Shown here: positions 26,368 to 35,595 of the stretch, one piece after another | Position numbering within the stretch: the first letter of the stretch is position 1 | How the letters are laid out: every line of letters begins with the position of its first letter | Origin: Armatimonadota bacterium | Lineage (GTDB): Bacteria > Armatimonadota > UBA5829 > DTJY01 | Assembly (NCBI GenBank): GCA_023511795.1 | Contig: JAIMAU010000002.1 | Coordinates: 124,001 to 188,000, forward strand | Direction of reading: 5' to 3' | Length of the DNA: 64,000 nucleotides | Notes under the pieces: model-generated | Seen by the model: only the letters and a program-made list of their open reading frames with translations | Databases searched by the model: none | What the model was told of the DNA's origin: nothing | Program-made: the position numbers and the translations under genes

Positions 26368-27635
26368 TGAAAACAGATAAGCATGTAAGCAGGCGGGAGT
26401 TTTTAAAGCAGTCGGCAGTTGTAGGTGGGATTGCACTCCTAGGTGGCAACCTATCTGCTCTTGGAGCCAATAGTAAGTCAACTTCGCCGAATGAGCGCAT
26501 AAATGTTGGCGTAATTGGTTGTGGCGGCATGGGAAATGCTCACATAAATGCGCTTCTTGCCTTGAAAGGTTCTGGCTATCCGGTCGAAATAATTGCCGTA
26601 TGTGATGTATACCAGCCCAGATTGAATGCTGCTGCAAGCCGAACAGGTGGCATGGCATATCAGGATTATCGCAAACTTCTCGAGCGCAAGGATATTGATG
26701 CAGTCACCATTGCTACCCCCGACCACTGGCACTCGCGCATGGCCGTGGACGCTGCGGATGCAGGAAAAGATGTCTACTGCGAAAAGCCAATGACTCACTG
26801 GCGGGATCTCCAAGAGGCTAAGGATGTTGTTGACGCAATCGCTAGAAATAAGCGCGTGATGCAGGTTGGCACGCAATATATGTCGTCAAGCACATGGGAA
26901 GAGGTAAACGAGCGTATTAGAGCTGGTGCAATCGGCAAGCTAATTCATGCCCAGGCAAGCGATATGCGTAATGGCTATATAGGAGTTTACGACCCAAATG
27001 CTAATGATGGTCAGGCTGATCCTTCAAAGAACCTAGATTGGAAAATGTGGCTTGGTCCAGCAAAAAAACGGCCGTGGGAGCCTGGTAGGTTCTTTGCATT
27101 CCGTTCGTTTTGGGATTACTCGGGCGGTATTGGCACCGACTTCTTCCCTCATTCATTAACGCCGCTTATTCGAGCGATGGGTCTTGGATTCCCGAAACGT
27201 GTTATCGGCACGGGAGGCCAATATCAGCACAAAGATGGGCGCGAGATACCGGATATATTCACAATCACTGCTGAGTATCCTGAAGGCCCGTCGGTGCTTC
27301 TGGTAGCTTCGCTTGCGACGAATGCCGGCTTGCCTTGGGTAATACGAGGCTATGAGGGCACAATCAACCTCGACATAAACGGTGCAGTCATCGAGCCACA
27401 GAAGGCGGTTGTAGGCGAGAAAAGATCCAGGGAGGAGATCAAAGCTGCGCGGAACTTCTCGCTAGAGGAACATTTCCGTGACTTCCTGGAGTGTATTCGC
27501 AGCCGCCAGAAGCCCAGGAGCCATGAAATTCTTGGCTATCAGGTTATGACCGTTCTCCATATGGGCGTTCGCTCTTACAAGGAAGGCAAAGTGACGGAGT
27601 TTGACCAAAGGACTGAGCAAGTAAGGCCAGTTTAG
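26367..27635 (+). CDS. Gfo/Idh/MocA-family oxidoreductase with Tat signal
   Basis: A 422-residue NAD(P)-dependent sugar or polyol dehydrogenase-like protein. The N-terminus SRREFLKQSAVVGG is a twin-arginine signal followed by a hydrophobic run, so it would be exported folded. The Rossmann fold has INVGVIGCGGMGNAHINA, then AVTIATPDHWHSRMAVDAAD, CEKPMTHW, which is the conserved EKP motif, and TDFFPHSLTPLIRAM. GTG 26367 overlaps the preceding stop. Such Tat-exported family members are common in bacteria with large carbohydrate-degrading repertoires and are thought to act on sugars outside the cytoplasm. Exact reaction unknown. Confidence 0.88.
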   Translation: MKTDKHVSRREFLKQSAVVGGIALLGGNLSALGANSKSTSPNERINVGVIGCGGMGNAHINALLALKGSGYPVEIIAVCDVYQPRLNAAASRTGGMAYQDYRKLLERKDIDAVTIATPDHWHSRMAVDAADAGKDVYCEKPMTHWRDLQEAKDVVDAIARNKRVMQVGTQYMSSSTWEEVNERIRAGAIGKLIHAQASDMRNGYIGVYDPNANDGQADPSKNLDWKMWLGPAKKRPWEPGRFFAFRSFWDYSGGIGTDFFPHSLTPLIRAMGLGFPKRVIGTGGQYQHKDGREIPDIFTITAEYPEGPSVLLVASLATNAGLPWVIRGYEGTINLDINGAVIEPQKAVVGEKRSREEIKAARNFSLEEHFRDFLECIRSRQKPRSHEILGYQVMTVLHMGVRSYKEGKVTEFDQRTEQVRPV

Positions 27636-27662
27636 GAAAAGGGTCGTAGCCGGGGATTCAAA

Positions 27663-29297
27663 ATGAACCGGAGGTTTTGCATGGGAATGGTTATTCTATC
27701 TCTTGTGTTCGCTTTATGTACGCTAACCCATCTTGGGTGTGCCGCTAATTCTGAGAAAAAGCTCATTGAGTATGGTTGGGATTGTCCGACTACGGCTTTC
27801 TTTAAGCAGAACGTCAAGAAAATGGAAAAGCTGCCTTTCGATGGCGTGGTAATCCAAGTTGCTCACCCAGAAGGCGGGTGGAGCCTCGGTTGGCGGGTAT
27901 TCTCTAAAGTAAAGTTTAGGCCATCTGAGTATGCTCACGCAATAAAAGATCTTGCGAATATAAAATCTTCTAAGTTGACGGATAATTTCATTCAGGTTAT
28001 CGCCATGCCCGGTGACGTTGATTGGTTTGATCCCGAATGGTCAGCAGTGGCTTATAATGCTGCCTGTCTTGCGAAAGTAGCCAAGCTCGGTGGATGCAAA
28101 GGGATAATGTTCGATCCCGAGATGTATGGTGAGCATCAGATTTGGAGCTACAAGGCACAGCCTGCCGAGGCAAAAGCGGTGCATACTTATGGTGATTACG
28201 TGGCAATGGTTAAGGAGCGGGGTAAGGAGTTCATCCGTGCAATTAATAAGGAGTTCCCAGATATTACAATCCTAGCTCTGTTTGGTCCAGCGCTACCATA
28301 CGAGCAATCTGTTGCATGTGGTGGCATCGAAAATGCGGATTACTCACTCCTTGCTGCTTTCTATGATGGAATCTGCGAGGCGGCAACTCCGGGCACAATT
28401 CTTATAGATGGCTATGAGCAGTCGTACGGCTTCATTGGGCAAAAACCTTTTGAACAAGGGCGACGCACAATTCTTGAGGGCGCTAAAACGATTTCAACTG
28501 CACCAAAGGCCTTCACAAAGCATGTTAGGGTGGGATTCGGCATCTGGGCTGATTATTCGAGCGGAAAACTTGGGTGGCATCCTGAGGATTTTACCAAAAA
28601 TTACTTTTCGCCTTCAGCGCTCAGGGCATCTACCCATTTTGCTCTAAAATTCAGCGACGGCTATGTGTGGATTTACTCTGAAAGGTTGCGGTGGTGGGAC
28701 TTCAACGTGCCGAGCGAATATATCGAGGCCCTTGCTCTTGCGAAAACCGGTCCCGGAGCTGGCAACTGGCAGTCTTGTCAGCTTTCAGCAGGTGTGCCGC
28801 ATGCCGCAGAACAGCCTGGCTACTCAGATGAACAGACTTTCGCTGAGTTTCGAAAGACTCTAGAGGAGGTTTATGACCTCCCGAAGGATGGATGGCGGTT
28901 CAGTCGGGACGAATCTAATTTTGGTGAAAAACAGGGATGGGCTCAGCCGACTTTTGATGATTCGGAATGGCGGACGATTAGTATTGGAAAGTTTTGGGAA
29001 GAGCAGGGCGAGAGCTATGACGGTTTTTCGTGGTATCGTTTGAAGTTTATCGCGCCGAAAATTGAGACAGGGAAGCAGGTCTTTCTCGTTTTTGGGGCGG
29101 TAGATGAGTCAGCCTGGGTATGGTTGAATGGCAATTTTGTTGGCAAACACGATCTTGGCGGAATTGGCTGGCTTATTCCTTTTAAGCTAGATATTACAAA
29201 AGCTTTAAAACCCGGCGGAAACGTCCTTGCAGTGAAGGTGCTGGACACCGCCGGTGCAGGGGGAATTTGGAAGTCCGTCAAGCTGATGACAAAATAA
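27663..29297 (+). CDS. exported glycosidase-like lipoprotein with a beta-sandwich sugar-binding domain
   Basis: A 544-residue protein with a lipoprotein-like signal (MVILSLVFALCTLTHLGC). The N-terminal 400 residues look like a TIM barrel: PFDGVVIQVAHPEGG, GGCKGIMFDPEMYGEH with an acid in a strand end, DITILALFGPALPYE and VRVGFGIWADYSSGK. The last 140 residues are a jelly roll of the GH2 sugar-binding type (WAQPTFDDSEWRTI, FSWYRLKF, VNAVDES-like AVDESAWVWLNGNFVGKHDL, and VLAVKVLDTAGAGGIWKSV). I know no family that fits exactly. It is 27 bases after the Gfo/Idh gene, same strand, probably an operon acting on extracellular glycans. Confidence 0.72.
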   Translation: MNRRFCMGMVILSLVFALCTLTHLGCAANSEKKLIEYGWDCPTTAFFKQNVKKMEKLPFDGVVIQVAHPEGGWSLGWRVFSKVKFRPSEYAHAIKDLANIKSSKLTDNFIQVIAMPGDVDWFDPEWSAVAYNAACLAKVAKLGGCKGIMFDPEMYGEHQIWSYKAQPAEAKAVHTYGDYVAMVKERGKEFIRAINKEFPDITILALFGPALPYEQSVACGGIENADYSLLAAFYDGICEAATPGTILIDGYEQSYGFIGQKPFEQGRRTILEGAKTISTAPKAFTKHVRVGFGIWADYSSGKLGWHPEDFTKNYFSPSALRASTHFALKFSDGYVWIYSERLRWWDFNVPSEYIEALALAKTGPGAGNWQSCQLSAGVPHAAEQPGYSDEQTFAEFRKTLEEVYDLPKDGWRFSRDESNFGEKQGWAQPTFDDSEWRTISIGKFWEEQGESYDGFSWYRLKFIAPKIETGKQVFLVFGAVDESAWVWLNGNFVGKHDLGGIGWLIPFKLDITKALKPGGNVLAVKVLDTAGAGGIWKSVKLMTK

Positions 29298-29352
29298 GGG
29301 CGCAGTTTTATATGCCAAAATTTCGTATTCAAGCGCTTTTTAAAAAATTGCC

Positions 29353-29380
29353 TTGCATTTTGCAAAAAAAGTGCTATACT
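29353..29380 (+). promoter_or_regulatory. promoter for the cold-shock gene
   Basis: TTGCAT (29353-29358), a 16-base spacer with an A-tract, and TATACT (29375-29380). The predicted start near 29387 gives a leader of about 120 nt. Confidence 0.72.
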
Positions 29381-29387
29381 GCAACTA

Positions 29388-29502
29388 AAGGCGCAAAGAC
29401 GCCTGAAATACCGCAAGTGCTTAAGTAACAACTTCGTAGGCAAAGCGGCTGTAATGCCAGACCTCCTAGTTGCGAACTTAACGCTTGGCTGGAAAAGGAG
29501 GT
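29388..29502 (+). promoter_or_regulatory. structured 5' leader of the cold-shock gene with SD-masking hairpin
   Basis: Immediately after the predicted start is GGCGCAAAGACGCC, a 4-bp hairpin. Near the end AGACCTCCT (about 29459-29467) is complementary to AGGAGGTTT (about 29496-29504), which contains the Shine-Dalgarno sequence; nine base pairs with one G-U. Two further complementary segments, CTTAAGT and ACTTAA, lie in between. Such a leader fits temperature- or ligand-controlled translation of Csp proteins. The covering pattern is not a known riboswitch class. A GCAACTA/TAGTTGC pairing enclosing the region is excluded if the promoter above is right, because its left arm precedes the transcript start. 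Confidence 0.5.
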
Positions 29503-29508
29503 TTGGGG

Positions 29509-29709
29509 ATGGCTACCGGCAAGGTCAAATGGTTTAGCGAAACCAAAGGCTATGGATTTATAGCCATGGACGATGGGAACGACATCTTCGTCCATTACAC
29601 CGGAATCGTCGGAACCGGTAGAAGGAATCTCTTCGAGGGACAGGAAGTCCAGTTCGACATCGTCCAAGGGCCGAAGGGACCCCAGGCGGCGAACGTCGAA
29701 CCGGCCTGA
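29509..29709 (+). CDS. csp: cold-shock protein, CspA family
   Basis: A 66-residue single-stranded nucleic acid chaperone of the OB fold. [18 protein letters not shown] carries RNP1 (KGYGFI) and the next strand DIFVHYTGI carries RNP2 (VFVH-like DIFVH). The end [14 protein letters not shown] is typical. AAGGAGGT ends six bases before ATG 29509; in-frame upstream codons back to 29485 lack a site. Length is normal. It is monocistronic, with its own promoter, long leader and terminator. Csp proteins destabilise RNA structure, often autoregulate through their leader, and help growth after temperature drop; this fits the hairpin masking the SD. Confidence 0.95.
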   Translation: MATGKVKWFSETKGYGFIAMDDGNDIFVHYTGIVGTGRRNLFEGQEVQFDIVQGPKGPQAANVEPA

Positions 29710-29742
29710 TTTTTCGCGCTGCTGAAATAGCTAGAGATAGCG

Positions 29743-29776
29743 AAGCCCCCGCTCCGGGTTGGTGCGGGGGTTTTCT
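29743..29776 (+). terminator. intrinsic terminator after csp
   Basis: CCCCCGC (29746-29752) pairs with GCGGGGG (29764-29770) around an 11-base loop, extended by G-U and A-U pairs, followed by TTTTCTTTTTT. Confidence 0.9.
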
Positions 29777-30006
29777 TTTTTGTCTGCTTAAAGCAATTCT
29801 TTGCATTACCAAGTTGGGAATTGAAGGAAGACACAATATTGTAACTTAAAATACAGCTAGAAAGAACTGTATGTTATATAAAAAGGCAGATTTGCTGGGT
29901 GTAAGAACGTGATTAACTACCGGTTGTTTTAAGCTCTACACAAAGGAAGGGGCTTTAAGCGGTTGGAAATTATCATTTCGCAAAAGCCAGAAGGGTGGTG
30001 TAGAAA

Positions 30007-33000
30007 GTGGCTTTTGTTCTAGCTTTGCTTGTTAGTGTTTCTCTAGCATTGTTTGGTCTCCCGGTGCATGCCGAGCAAGCTGCGATGATTGCCAAATCCC
30101 CATGCTCCGGCGTTTATGTTGACCGAGACGGCGTTAAGCACCTCTGGCATGTGAATCAGGCGCACACTTTGATATGGGATGGGAGGCCGTACGTGCCAGT
30201 TGGCGGTATGTATTGTCCGCCTTATATATGGGAGCAGAGCGAAGCTGGCTGGCAGCTTACTAAGAATCAGATTGATATTCTAAAAGAAAAAGGCGTAATT
30301 GACCTATATATTCACTTTTGCATGGCATGTCCGCCGGAATGTCTCCAAAAGGTAATTGATTACCTAGAGGTAAAGGGCTTTAGATATGGCATTGAACTTG
30401 CAGATGGACCAGGACCTGGGGTGGGCTATTTGGTACAGAATGAAGGTTTAAAAGTTGATGGCATTGCAAGTTCTGGGACTTATGGAGTTGAGTGTCCAGA
30501 CGCAATAGGTGGAATCTATATTCTTCGAGATGAGCAGACTTGCGAGATAATTGACGCTGGTTGGGCAAAGATTTATGAGAGAGAGGAGCCAACCGGAAAG
30601 AACCTCAGCAACGGCCAGCCTGAGATGGTCAAAAAGAAAGGGCTCGAAGTTGACGTACACTGTCCACCAAATCGGACGCTTTGCCTCTGCTTTACTCCAA
30701 AGGTGATTGGGGGACAGCCCTACTTCTGGGAGGGCGGCCTTGAAAAGTATCAGGAGAAGTTACATAAGCACTTTAATAAGATTAAATTTGGCAAGGGCTT
30801 CAGGTTTGTTGTTGATCCTCTTCAAAATGAGATGAATATTTCACATACTTTCCTGCCGGCTTCGCAAGAGTATGGTAGGCAATTTGCAAGATGGCTAGTC
30901 GCTAGGTATGGATCTATTGAAAAGTTAAATGAGGCATGGGCGGCGACAAGCAAGATCCCCGATTTTGAGACTGCCGGCCGCTTTGTGCCCATTAGGGTTG
31001 TTGGCATCTGCAAGCCCTCAGCCATTGGCGTGTTTTTCGACCCGAATACAGGGAAGATTTACAAGACTGATGCTAAGCGGTCTCAAGCTTGGTATGACTT
31101 CATGGACTTCTCGGGTGAACGGGTAGCTAGGTACTGCAATGCCTTGTGTAAATTTTTCAAAGAGAGAATCGCAGATGTTCCGATTATTTTCAAACATTCT
31201 GGACCAATTGCGACTTACAGAATCAACCCTGAACAAGCAGGTTTTGACGGAATTGGGATGCAGGCATATGGCGTTGGTGAAATGCTTATCCCAATGAATG
31301 CCGCCGTATGTTGGTCGGAGGTAGAACAGTCAGCGCGGAATATGTGGTTAGTGGTAACAGAGTTTTCACAAGCCGCCTTTGAAAATCAGCTAGAAAATAT
31401 TGGGCATATGGACCGCGAGAGCATGTATGCCGATATGAGTGCTCTTCTGGGTGCTGGCGCAAAAGGGATTTTCGTCTTCGGGCTTGCATTTGGCCCTTGG
31501 AATAGCGGTCAGTTCTGGAAGAGCGAGTTTTTCCGCGATCCTCGACAGCTAGAGTGGATAGCTACCTTTCGCCGAATTATAGAGAGTAGTACAAAGCTCG
31601 CAGACTATCGGCCTACGTATTATTATAGGTTCCCTGCACGGCATGTGGAGGCTCGAGCGTTTAGCCTACCGCTAAGTGATTTTGTTGGCATTGATGGTGG
31701 TTGGGTGGGATACAGCGGCAGCAATTCACGCGCAATCATGCGAGGGCCAGACGGTACATGGATCCTCCCAACGTGGACAACTTTGGTGGACACGCCGCTT
31801 ATCATTGCGAATCTAAATGATTCGCCGGCAAGCTTGAGATATGGTGCAGAGTTAGAAAAGATTATCGAGGCGGGCAAACCACTGCTTACATATATTGGCT
31901 TCCGACTGGATCTAGGTACCATTCCGTCGCTCGACAAATACTTCACCAGCAAGTTTGCTACTGACGCCGATGGTCGAAGAATTCAAGTTCTTAACCCAGG
32001 ACCTAAGAGCGAGGTGCTTTCTAAGACCCCCGATGGTCATGTGTGGAACATGATTGAAGGCAACCTTCAAATCATTAGCAAGGAAGTTGAGGACAAGGAA
32101 GGCTGGCAGCCGGAGGGCCTTCGCATTCCCCTTGTAGACCAGATACACCAGCCAGAGCGTTTCATAGCCGAGGTTCTTGGTGTGCGAGAGTTTCGTCTCG
32201 ACCCTGACATACGTGGCTTTAGCTTTACTCTAGCTGGCCGACCTATTACGTATCTTTGGTCGGAAAAAATGACATCGAGCATCCGGATTTCGCCTGAAAA
32301 GGCTGATAAGGTCAAGGCACGATATGCGAATTCCGAGAAAGCTGGCGGCAAGGCGAAAGACGGCTCGCTCAACTTGCGTATTCCATTGAAGAAACAGCCT
32401 GAAATTGTTGAGGGTGACGTGCCATATATTCGTGGTAAGCACTGTCCTACCGAGAAATGGGAGGAGGCACTTATAATAGATGGTTTAGCTCCCGAGGACA
32501 TTGCCAAACCGGACGAGATACTTCCAGCCTATCAAGCGCCGAATTGCGCTCCAAATATTTGGATTGAAGCGGAGGATTTCATTGACAGCAACTTCAATCT
32601 AGGCAAATATGGCGGAATGACTAGGCTCTCGAATGGCGCATTGTGGGCACTCGACACGTTCGTTGACCCTTCCCCTGAGACTGGTTACTATGCGAAATAT
32701 ACGTTCAAATCCCAGCAAGCTGGCGAGTTTGACCTTTGGGTTAGAGAATGGGTTGGGAAATCGCCTTGCCATTGGGTGGTGAATGGAGGCAGGTGGACCC
32801 TCGCTTCGGACAAGCTGGGGGAGCATGGCAAGCAGTTCTGCGGGCCGTGGGCGCTCTACGATGATTCAAGAATAATGTTTGCTTGGCGTAATTATGGGAA
32901 AGCCCAGCTGAGAGAAGGTGATAATACCCTTGAAATCCGTGTGATTGCTAAGCGCAAGAAAGGCGATAAATATTGCAAGTTTCTTGATGCTTTTGCCTTC

Positions 33001-33036
33001 ACTACCGGTGGCGTTAAGCCATGGGAGATTGATTGA
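30007..33036 (+). CDS. large exported GH42-like glycoside hydrolase with C-terminal carbohydrate-binding module
   Basis: A 1009-residue protein. MAFVLALLVSVSLALFGLPV with HAEQAAM is a signal peptide. Residues about 35-450 look like a GH42-type barrel: WDGRPYVPVGGMYCPPYIWE, FVVDPLQNEMNISHTF with the acid/base in NE, WLVARYGSIEKLNEAWAATS (typical GH42 region), and WLVVTEFSQAAFENQ with a candidate nucleophile E. A middle beta-rich part is followed by a C-terminal jelly roll (about 855-1005; WIEAEDFIDSN, GYYAKYTFKS, WVVNGG) resembling CBM35/CBM6 modules that bind galactans or uronans. The GTG start follows AGAAGGGTGG weakly. Substrate is inferred as beta-galactoside-type glycans. Confidence 0.75.
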   Translation: MAFVLALLVSVSLALFGLPVHAEQAAMIAKSPCSGVYVDRDGVKHLWHVNQAHTLIWDGRPYVPVGGMYCPPYIWEQSEAGWQLTKNQIDILKEKGVIDLYIHFCMACPPECLQKVIDYLEVKGFRYGIELADGPGPGVGYLVQNEGLKVDGIASSGTYGVECPDAIGGIYILRDEQTCEIIDAGWAKIYEREEPTGKNLSNGQPEMVKKKGLEVDVHCPPNRTLCLCFTPKVIGGQPYFWEGGLEKYQEKLHKHFNKIKFGKGFRFVVDPLQNEMNISHTFLPASQEYGRQFARWLVARYGSIEKLNEAWAATSKIPDFETAGRFVPIRVVGICKPSAIGVFFDPNTGKIYKTDAKRSQAWYDFMDFSGERVARYCNALCKFFKERIADVPIIFKHSGPIATYRINPEQAGFDGIGMQAYGVGEMLIPMNAAVCWSEVEQSARNMWLVVTEFSQAAFENQLENIGHMDRESMYADMSALLGAGAKGIFVFGLAFGPWNSGQFWKSEFFRDPRQLEWIATFRRIIESSTKLADYRPTYYYRFPARHVEARAFSLPLSDFVGIDGGWVGYSGSNSRAIMRGPDGTWILPTWTTLVDTPLIIANLNDSPASLRYGAELEKIIEAGKPLLTYIGFRLDLGTIPSLDKYFTSKFATDADGRRIQVLNPGPKSEVLSKTPDGHVWNMIEGNLQIISKEVEDKEGWQPEGLRIPLVDQIHQPERFIAEVLGVREFRLDPDIRGFSFTLAGRPITYLWSEKMTSSIRISPEKADKVKARYANSEKAGGKAKDGSLNLRIPLKKQPEIVEGDVPYIRGKHCPTEKWEEALIIDGLAPEDIAKPDEILPAYQAPNCAPNIWIEAEDFIDSNFNLGKYGGMTRLSNGALWALDTFVDPSPETGYYAKYTFKSQQAGEFDLWVREWVGKSPCHWVVNGGRWTLASDKLGEHGKQFCGPWALYDDSRIMFAWRNYGKAQLREGDNTLEIRVIAKRKKGDKYCKFLDAFAFTTGGVKPWEID

Positions 33037-33084
33037 TGATTGCTTCATTATCGATAAATATAATGAGGGTGAGTGGAGGAAAAA

Positions 33085-34251
33085 ATGCCCAACAAAGTTA
33101 CCATTGACGAATACAGACGCATTTTTCTTAATGGCGAGCCGTGGTTTCCCATTTGCTTTACTCCGTTTGCGCCGCCTCTTGGAGCGAAAGATCCGACGGG
33201 TAGAGACGCGATTGAGGTTTTGGCGGAGGGGGGCGTGGACTCCTTTCGCATTGGTAGAGGACACAACGACCCTAGCGAGGACGAGGAATGCCAGAAATAT
33301 CTCGACTGGTTTGCTGAGTATGGGGTTTATGGGTGGCCGTACATTGCCGATATGACAGTTTTTGACCCGAAACATCCTGAAAGGAAGGAACGGCTTCGAC
33401 AGTTCGTCGAGCGCTTTAGAGAGCATCCAGCGCTGGCAATTTACAAGACCATGGACGAGCCGGCTTGGGGTAAGCACTCAATCCCTGGAATGCTGGCAGC
33501 TTATAGGTATCTCAAGCAAATTGACCCCGATCACCCTGCATGGATGGTTCACGCCCCTAGGGATACTGTCGAGCTGTTGACTAAATATTGCAAGGCGTGT
33601 GATATAGCGGGCATTGACATCTACCCAATTTCCGTGCCGATGGGCCTTCACAGTCATCTGCCAAACAAAAATATCAGCGTTGTAGGTGATTATGCTGACT
33701 TCATCAATAGTGCTGTGCGCGGAAAGAAGCCTTTCTTTATGGTCCTCCAGGTTTGTTGGAGCGGGGTTACGCCTCCAAAAAGGATTCTTGTAATGCCAAC
33801 TTTTCACCAGGAGCGCTATATGGCATACCAGGCTATCATTAAAGGTGCGCGTGGCCTTGTTTTCTTTGGTATGCCGGTTGCATTGCAGGGCAAGAATGCA
33901 GAGCTAGGCTATAATTGGACATTTTGGGAAGAGGTCTTGCGGCCGCTCCTTAGTGAGTTTAAAAAAGGAACAGAATTGTATTCAGCGCTTGTTGCTCCTC
34001 CTTCGAACCTACCTTTAAGCGCAACAGGTGCACCCGACATTGAGTTTACTACTAGAAAGGTAGGACCGAACGTATACATCTTTGCTGCCAAGCGTGAGAG
34101 CGCTGAGGTGCCGGTTACATTCTTGGGCGATTTCTTGGATGGTGATATCGAAGTCTTGTTTGAAAATCGCGCAATCAAAGCCAGGGGTGGCTCGTTCACG
34201 GATTCCTTTGGCCCAAACGACGTACACGTGTACAAGTTTTGCTTAAGCTGA
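33085..34251 (+). CDS. glycoside hydrolase-like TIM-barrel protein without signal peptide
   Basis: A 388-residue protein from ATG 33085, where GGAGG ends five bases before. The N-terminus IDEYRRIFLNGEPWFPICF and PPLGAKDPTGRD resembles the first strands of GH-A sugar hydrolases, and PALAIYKTMDEPAWGK contains a strand-end acid pair. HPAWMVHAPRDT and DIAGIDIYPISVPMG continue the barrel, and GARGLVFFGMPVA is near the end. The C-terminal 90 residues (VYIFAAKRESAEVPVTFLG, VHVYKFCLS) form a beta-sandwich. No signal peptide is seen, so it may act in the cytoplasm on imported oligosaccharides. It lies 48 bases after the GH42-like gene. Its family is not certain. Confidence 0.7.
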   Translation: MPNKVTIDEYRRIFLNGEPWFPICFTPFAPPLGAKDPTGRDAIEVLAEGGVDSFRIGRGHNDPSEDEECQKYLDWFAEYGVYGWPYIADMTVFDPKHPERKERLRQFVERFREHPALAIYKTMDEPAWGKHSIPGMLAAYRYLKQIDPDHPAWMVHAPRDTVELLTKYCKACDIAGIDIYPISVPMGLHSHLPNKNISVVGDYADFINSAVRGKKPFFMVLQVCWSGVTPPKRILVMPTFHQERYMAYQAIIKGARGLVFFGMPVALQGKNAELGYNWTFWEEVLRPLLSEFKKGTELYSALVAPPSNLPLSATGAPDIEFTTRKVGPNVYIFAAKRESAEVPVTFLGDFLDGDIEVLFENRAIKARGGSFTDSFGPNDVHVYKFCLS

Positions 34252-34259
34252 TTTTTGGT

Positions 34260-34288
34260 ACCTATAACACTTTTCTCATAGGTTTTTA
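34260..34288 (+). terminator. weak terminator hairpin after the 33085 gene
   Basis: ACCTAT (34260-34265) and ATAGGT (34278-34283) form a 6-bp stem over a 12-base loop, followed by TTTTAAG. It sits just past the stop. The stem is short and AT-rich, so efficiency is doubtful. Confidence 0.45.
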
Positions 34289-34497
34289 AGTTTGCATTAC
34301 ATCATTTGAAAAATAGAAAGCAAGGAGATAATTAATTCTCAATCGGTAGCGACGTTTGAACAACAGCTATATCACCTAAGTAATTGTCGGTTAACAAGAA
34401 GATACCAGTGCTAATAGAATTACAAATAGCTGGATAAGACTAATTATTAGAAGTGAAAATCTGGCCTGAGATTGCTCCAAGAAGAATGCAGCGGATT

Positions 34498-35547
34498 TTA
34501 CGGAAAGACTTTGATTCGTCCTGGGATGTCCGAGGTTATCGAACCTATGACAGCCGCGGTAAAAACGCCTGCCGATTTGAGTTTCGCGACGAGATTATCG
34601 ACCTTCTCCGGCGCAACTGCCATGAGAAGGCCGCCTGAGGTTTGCGGGTCGCTCAGTACAAGCTGTGCGTCTTCCTTTATCTCGGGTGTGAACGTAACAT
34701 TTGCCGCCACATATTCGCGATTTGAATAAGCGCCGCCCGGTATGACTCCTTCCTCCACCAGCCGCCATGCTTCAGCTAGTACAGGAATTCTAGAAAGAAA
34801 TATTTCGGCCCCAACTTTACTTGCTAAAGTCATTTCCCAGAGGTGGCCTAACAATCCAAAGCCTGTTACGTCAGTGCATGCGTTGACTCCAATTTCAGTC
34901 ATTACTAAGGAAGCATTCCGGTTGAGGGTTTTCATAATGTCAATAGCCTGGTGTGCGGCTTGAGGTGTAGTTTCGTCAGCTTTGATGCCAGTGGTAATTA
35001 TTCCAATTCCAAGTGGTTTGGTTAGAACAAGGGCATCACCTCTCCGCGCCCCGGCATTCGTGACAGGTGCTTCCGGTGTGGTGAACCCGATGACTGCCAT
35101 GCCATACTTTGGTTCAGGGTCGTCAATTGTATGGCCGCCTACGATGGTTACCCCTGCTTCCTTTGCTTTGTCACTTCCGCCAGCTAGAATTTGATCAAGA
35201 ACAAATAGCGGGAGGGTCCTTACTGGAAAGCCGACGATATTAAGCGCAATTGAGGGTTGGACACCCATTGCATAGCAGTCACTGAGTGCATTTGCGACGG
35301 CGATCTGCCCGAAGTCGTAGGGGTCATCAACCACCGGCGTGAAATAATCCACCGTAGCGGCTATAGCTAGGTCATCGCTGACTTTGTAGACCGCCGCATC
35401 GTCTGCAGTATTCAAACCAACAAGGACATTTGGATCTGTGATTGGCGGTAGACGGCGCAGAACCTGCGCCAGGTCGGCTGGGCTGACCTTGCACGCTCAC
35501 CCACCGCCGTGGGTTAGCAAGGTCAATCGTATTTTGCTTTCAGCCAC
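34498..35547 (-). CDS. selD: selenide, water dikinase, itself a selenoprotein (UGA-encoded Sec)
   Basis: SelD makes selenophosphate, the selenium donor for Sec-tRNA and selenouridine. The plain open frame begins only at residue 45, because an in-frame TGA (35499-35497) interrupts it. Starting from GTG 35547 the frame reads VAESKIRLTLLTHGGG, then TGA, then ACKVSPADL, aligning with E. coli SHGAGCGCK so that TGA sits at the catalytic Cys17 position and Lys20 is kept. Many SelD enzymes have Sec there. A candidate SECIS hairpin follows at proper distance. The remaining 300 residues have DDAAVY, FGQIAVANALSDCYAMG, DPQTSGGLLMAV. Total is 350 codons. AGGTGG is 8 bases before GTG 35547. It follows the radical SAM gene by 48 bases, same strand. 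Confidence 0.92.
35454..35499 (-). promoter_or_regulatory. bacterial SECIS candidate directing UGA recoding in selD
   Basis: After the UGA (35499-35497, minus strand), GGCGCAG and CTGCGCC pair perfectly as a 7-bp stem (35470-35464 with 35460-35454) around the loop GTT. Between the UGA and the loop are 33 nt. Published bacterial SECIS rules require a loop beginning with G, 16-37 nt from UGA; both are met. A smaller hairpin, AGGTC/GACCT, lies between. SelB would bind here. Confidence 0.72.
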
Positions 35548-35595
35548 GGGAATCACCACCTTTCACGCAATTATTATTCTTCCCACTTTGGAGAA

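Noticed and set aside
29381-29475. GCAACTA/TAGTTGC stem enclosing the csp leader as a riboswitch P1 helix
   Set aside because: The left arm lies in the bases right after the -10 box and before the expected transcript start, so it would not be in the RNA if the promoter call is right. The match to a known class is also lacking.
29851-29872. ATACAG/CTGTAT inverted repeat before the GH42-like gene as an operator
   Set aside because: Only 6-bp arms in AT-rich sequence; expected by chance.
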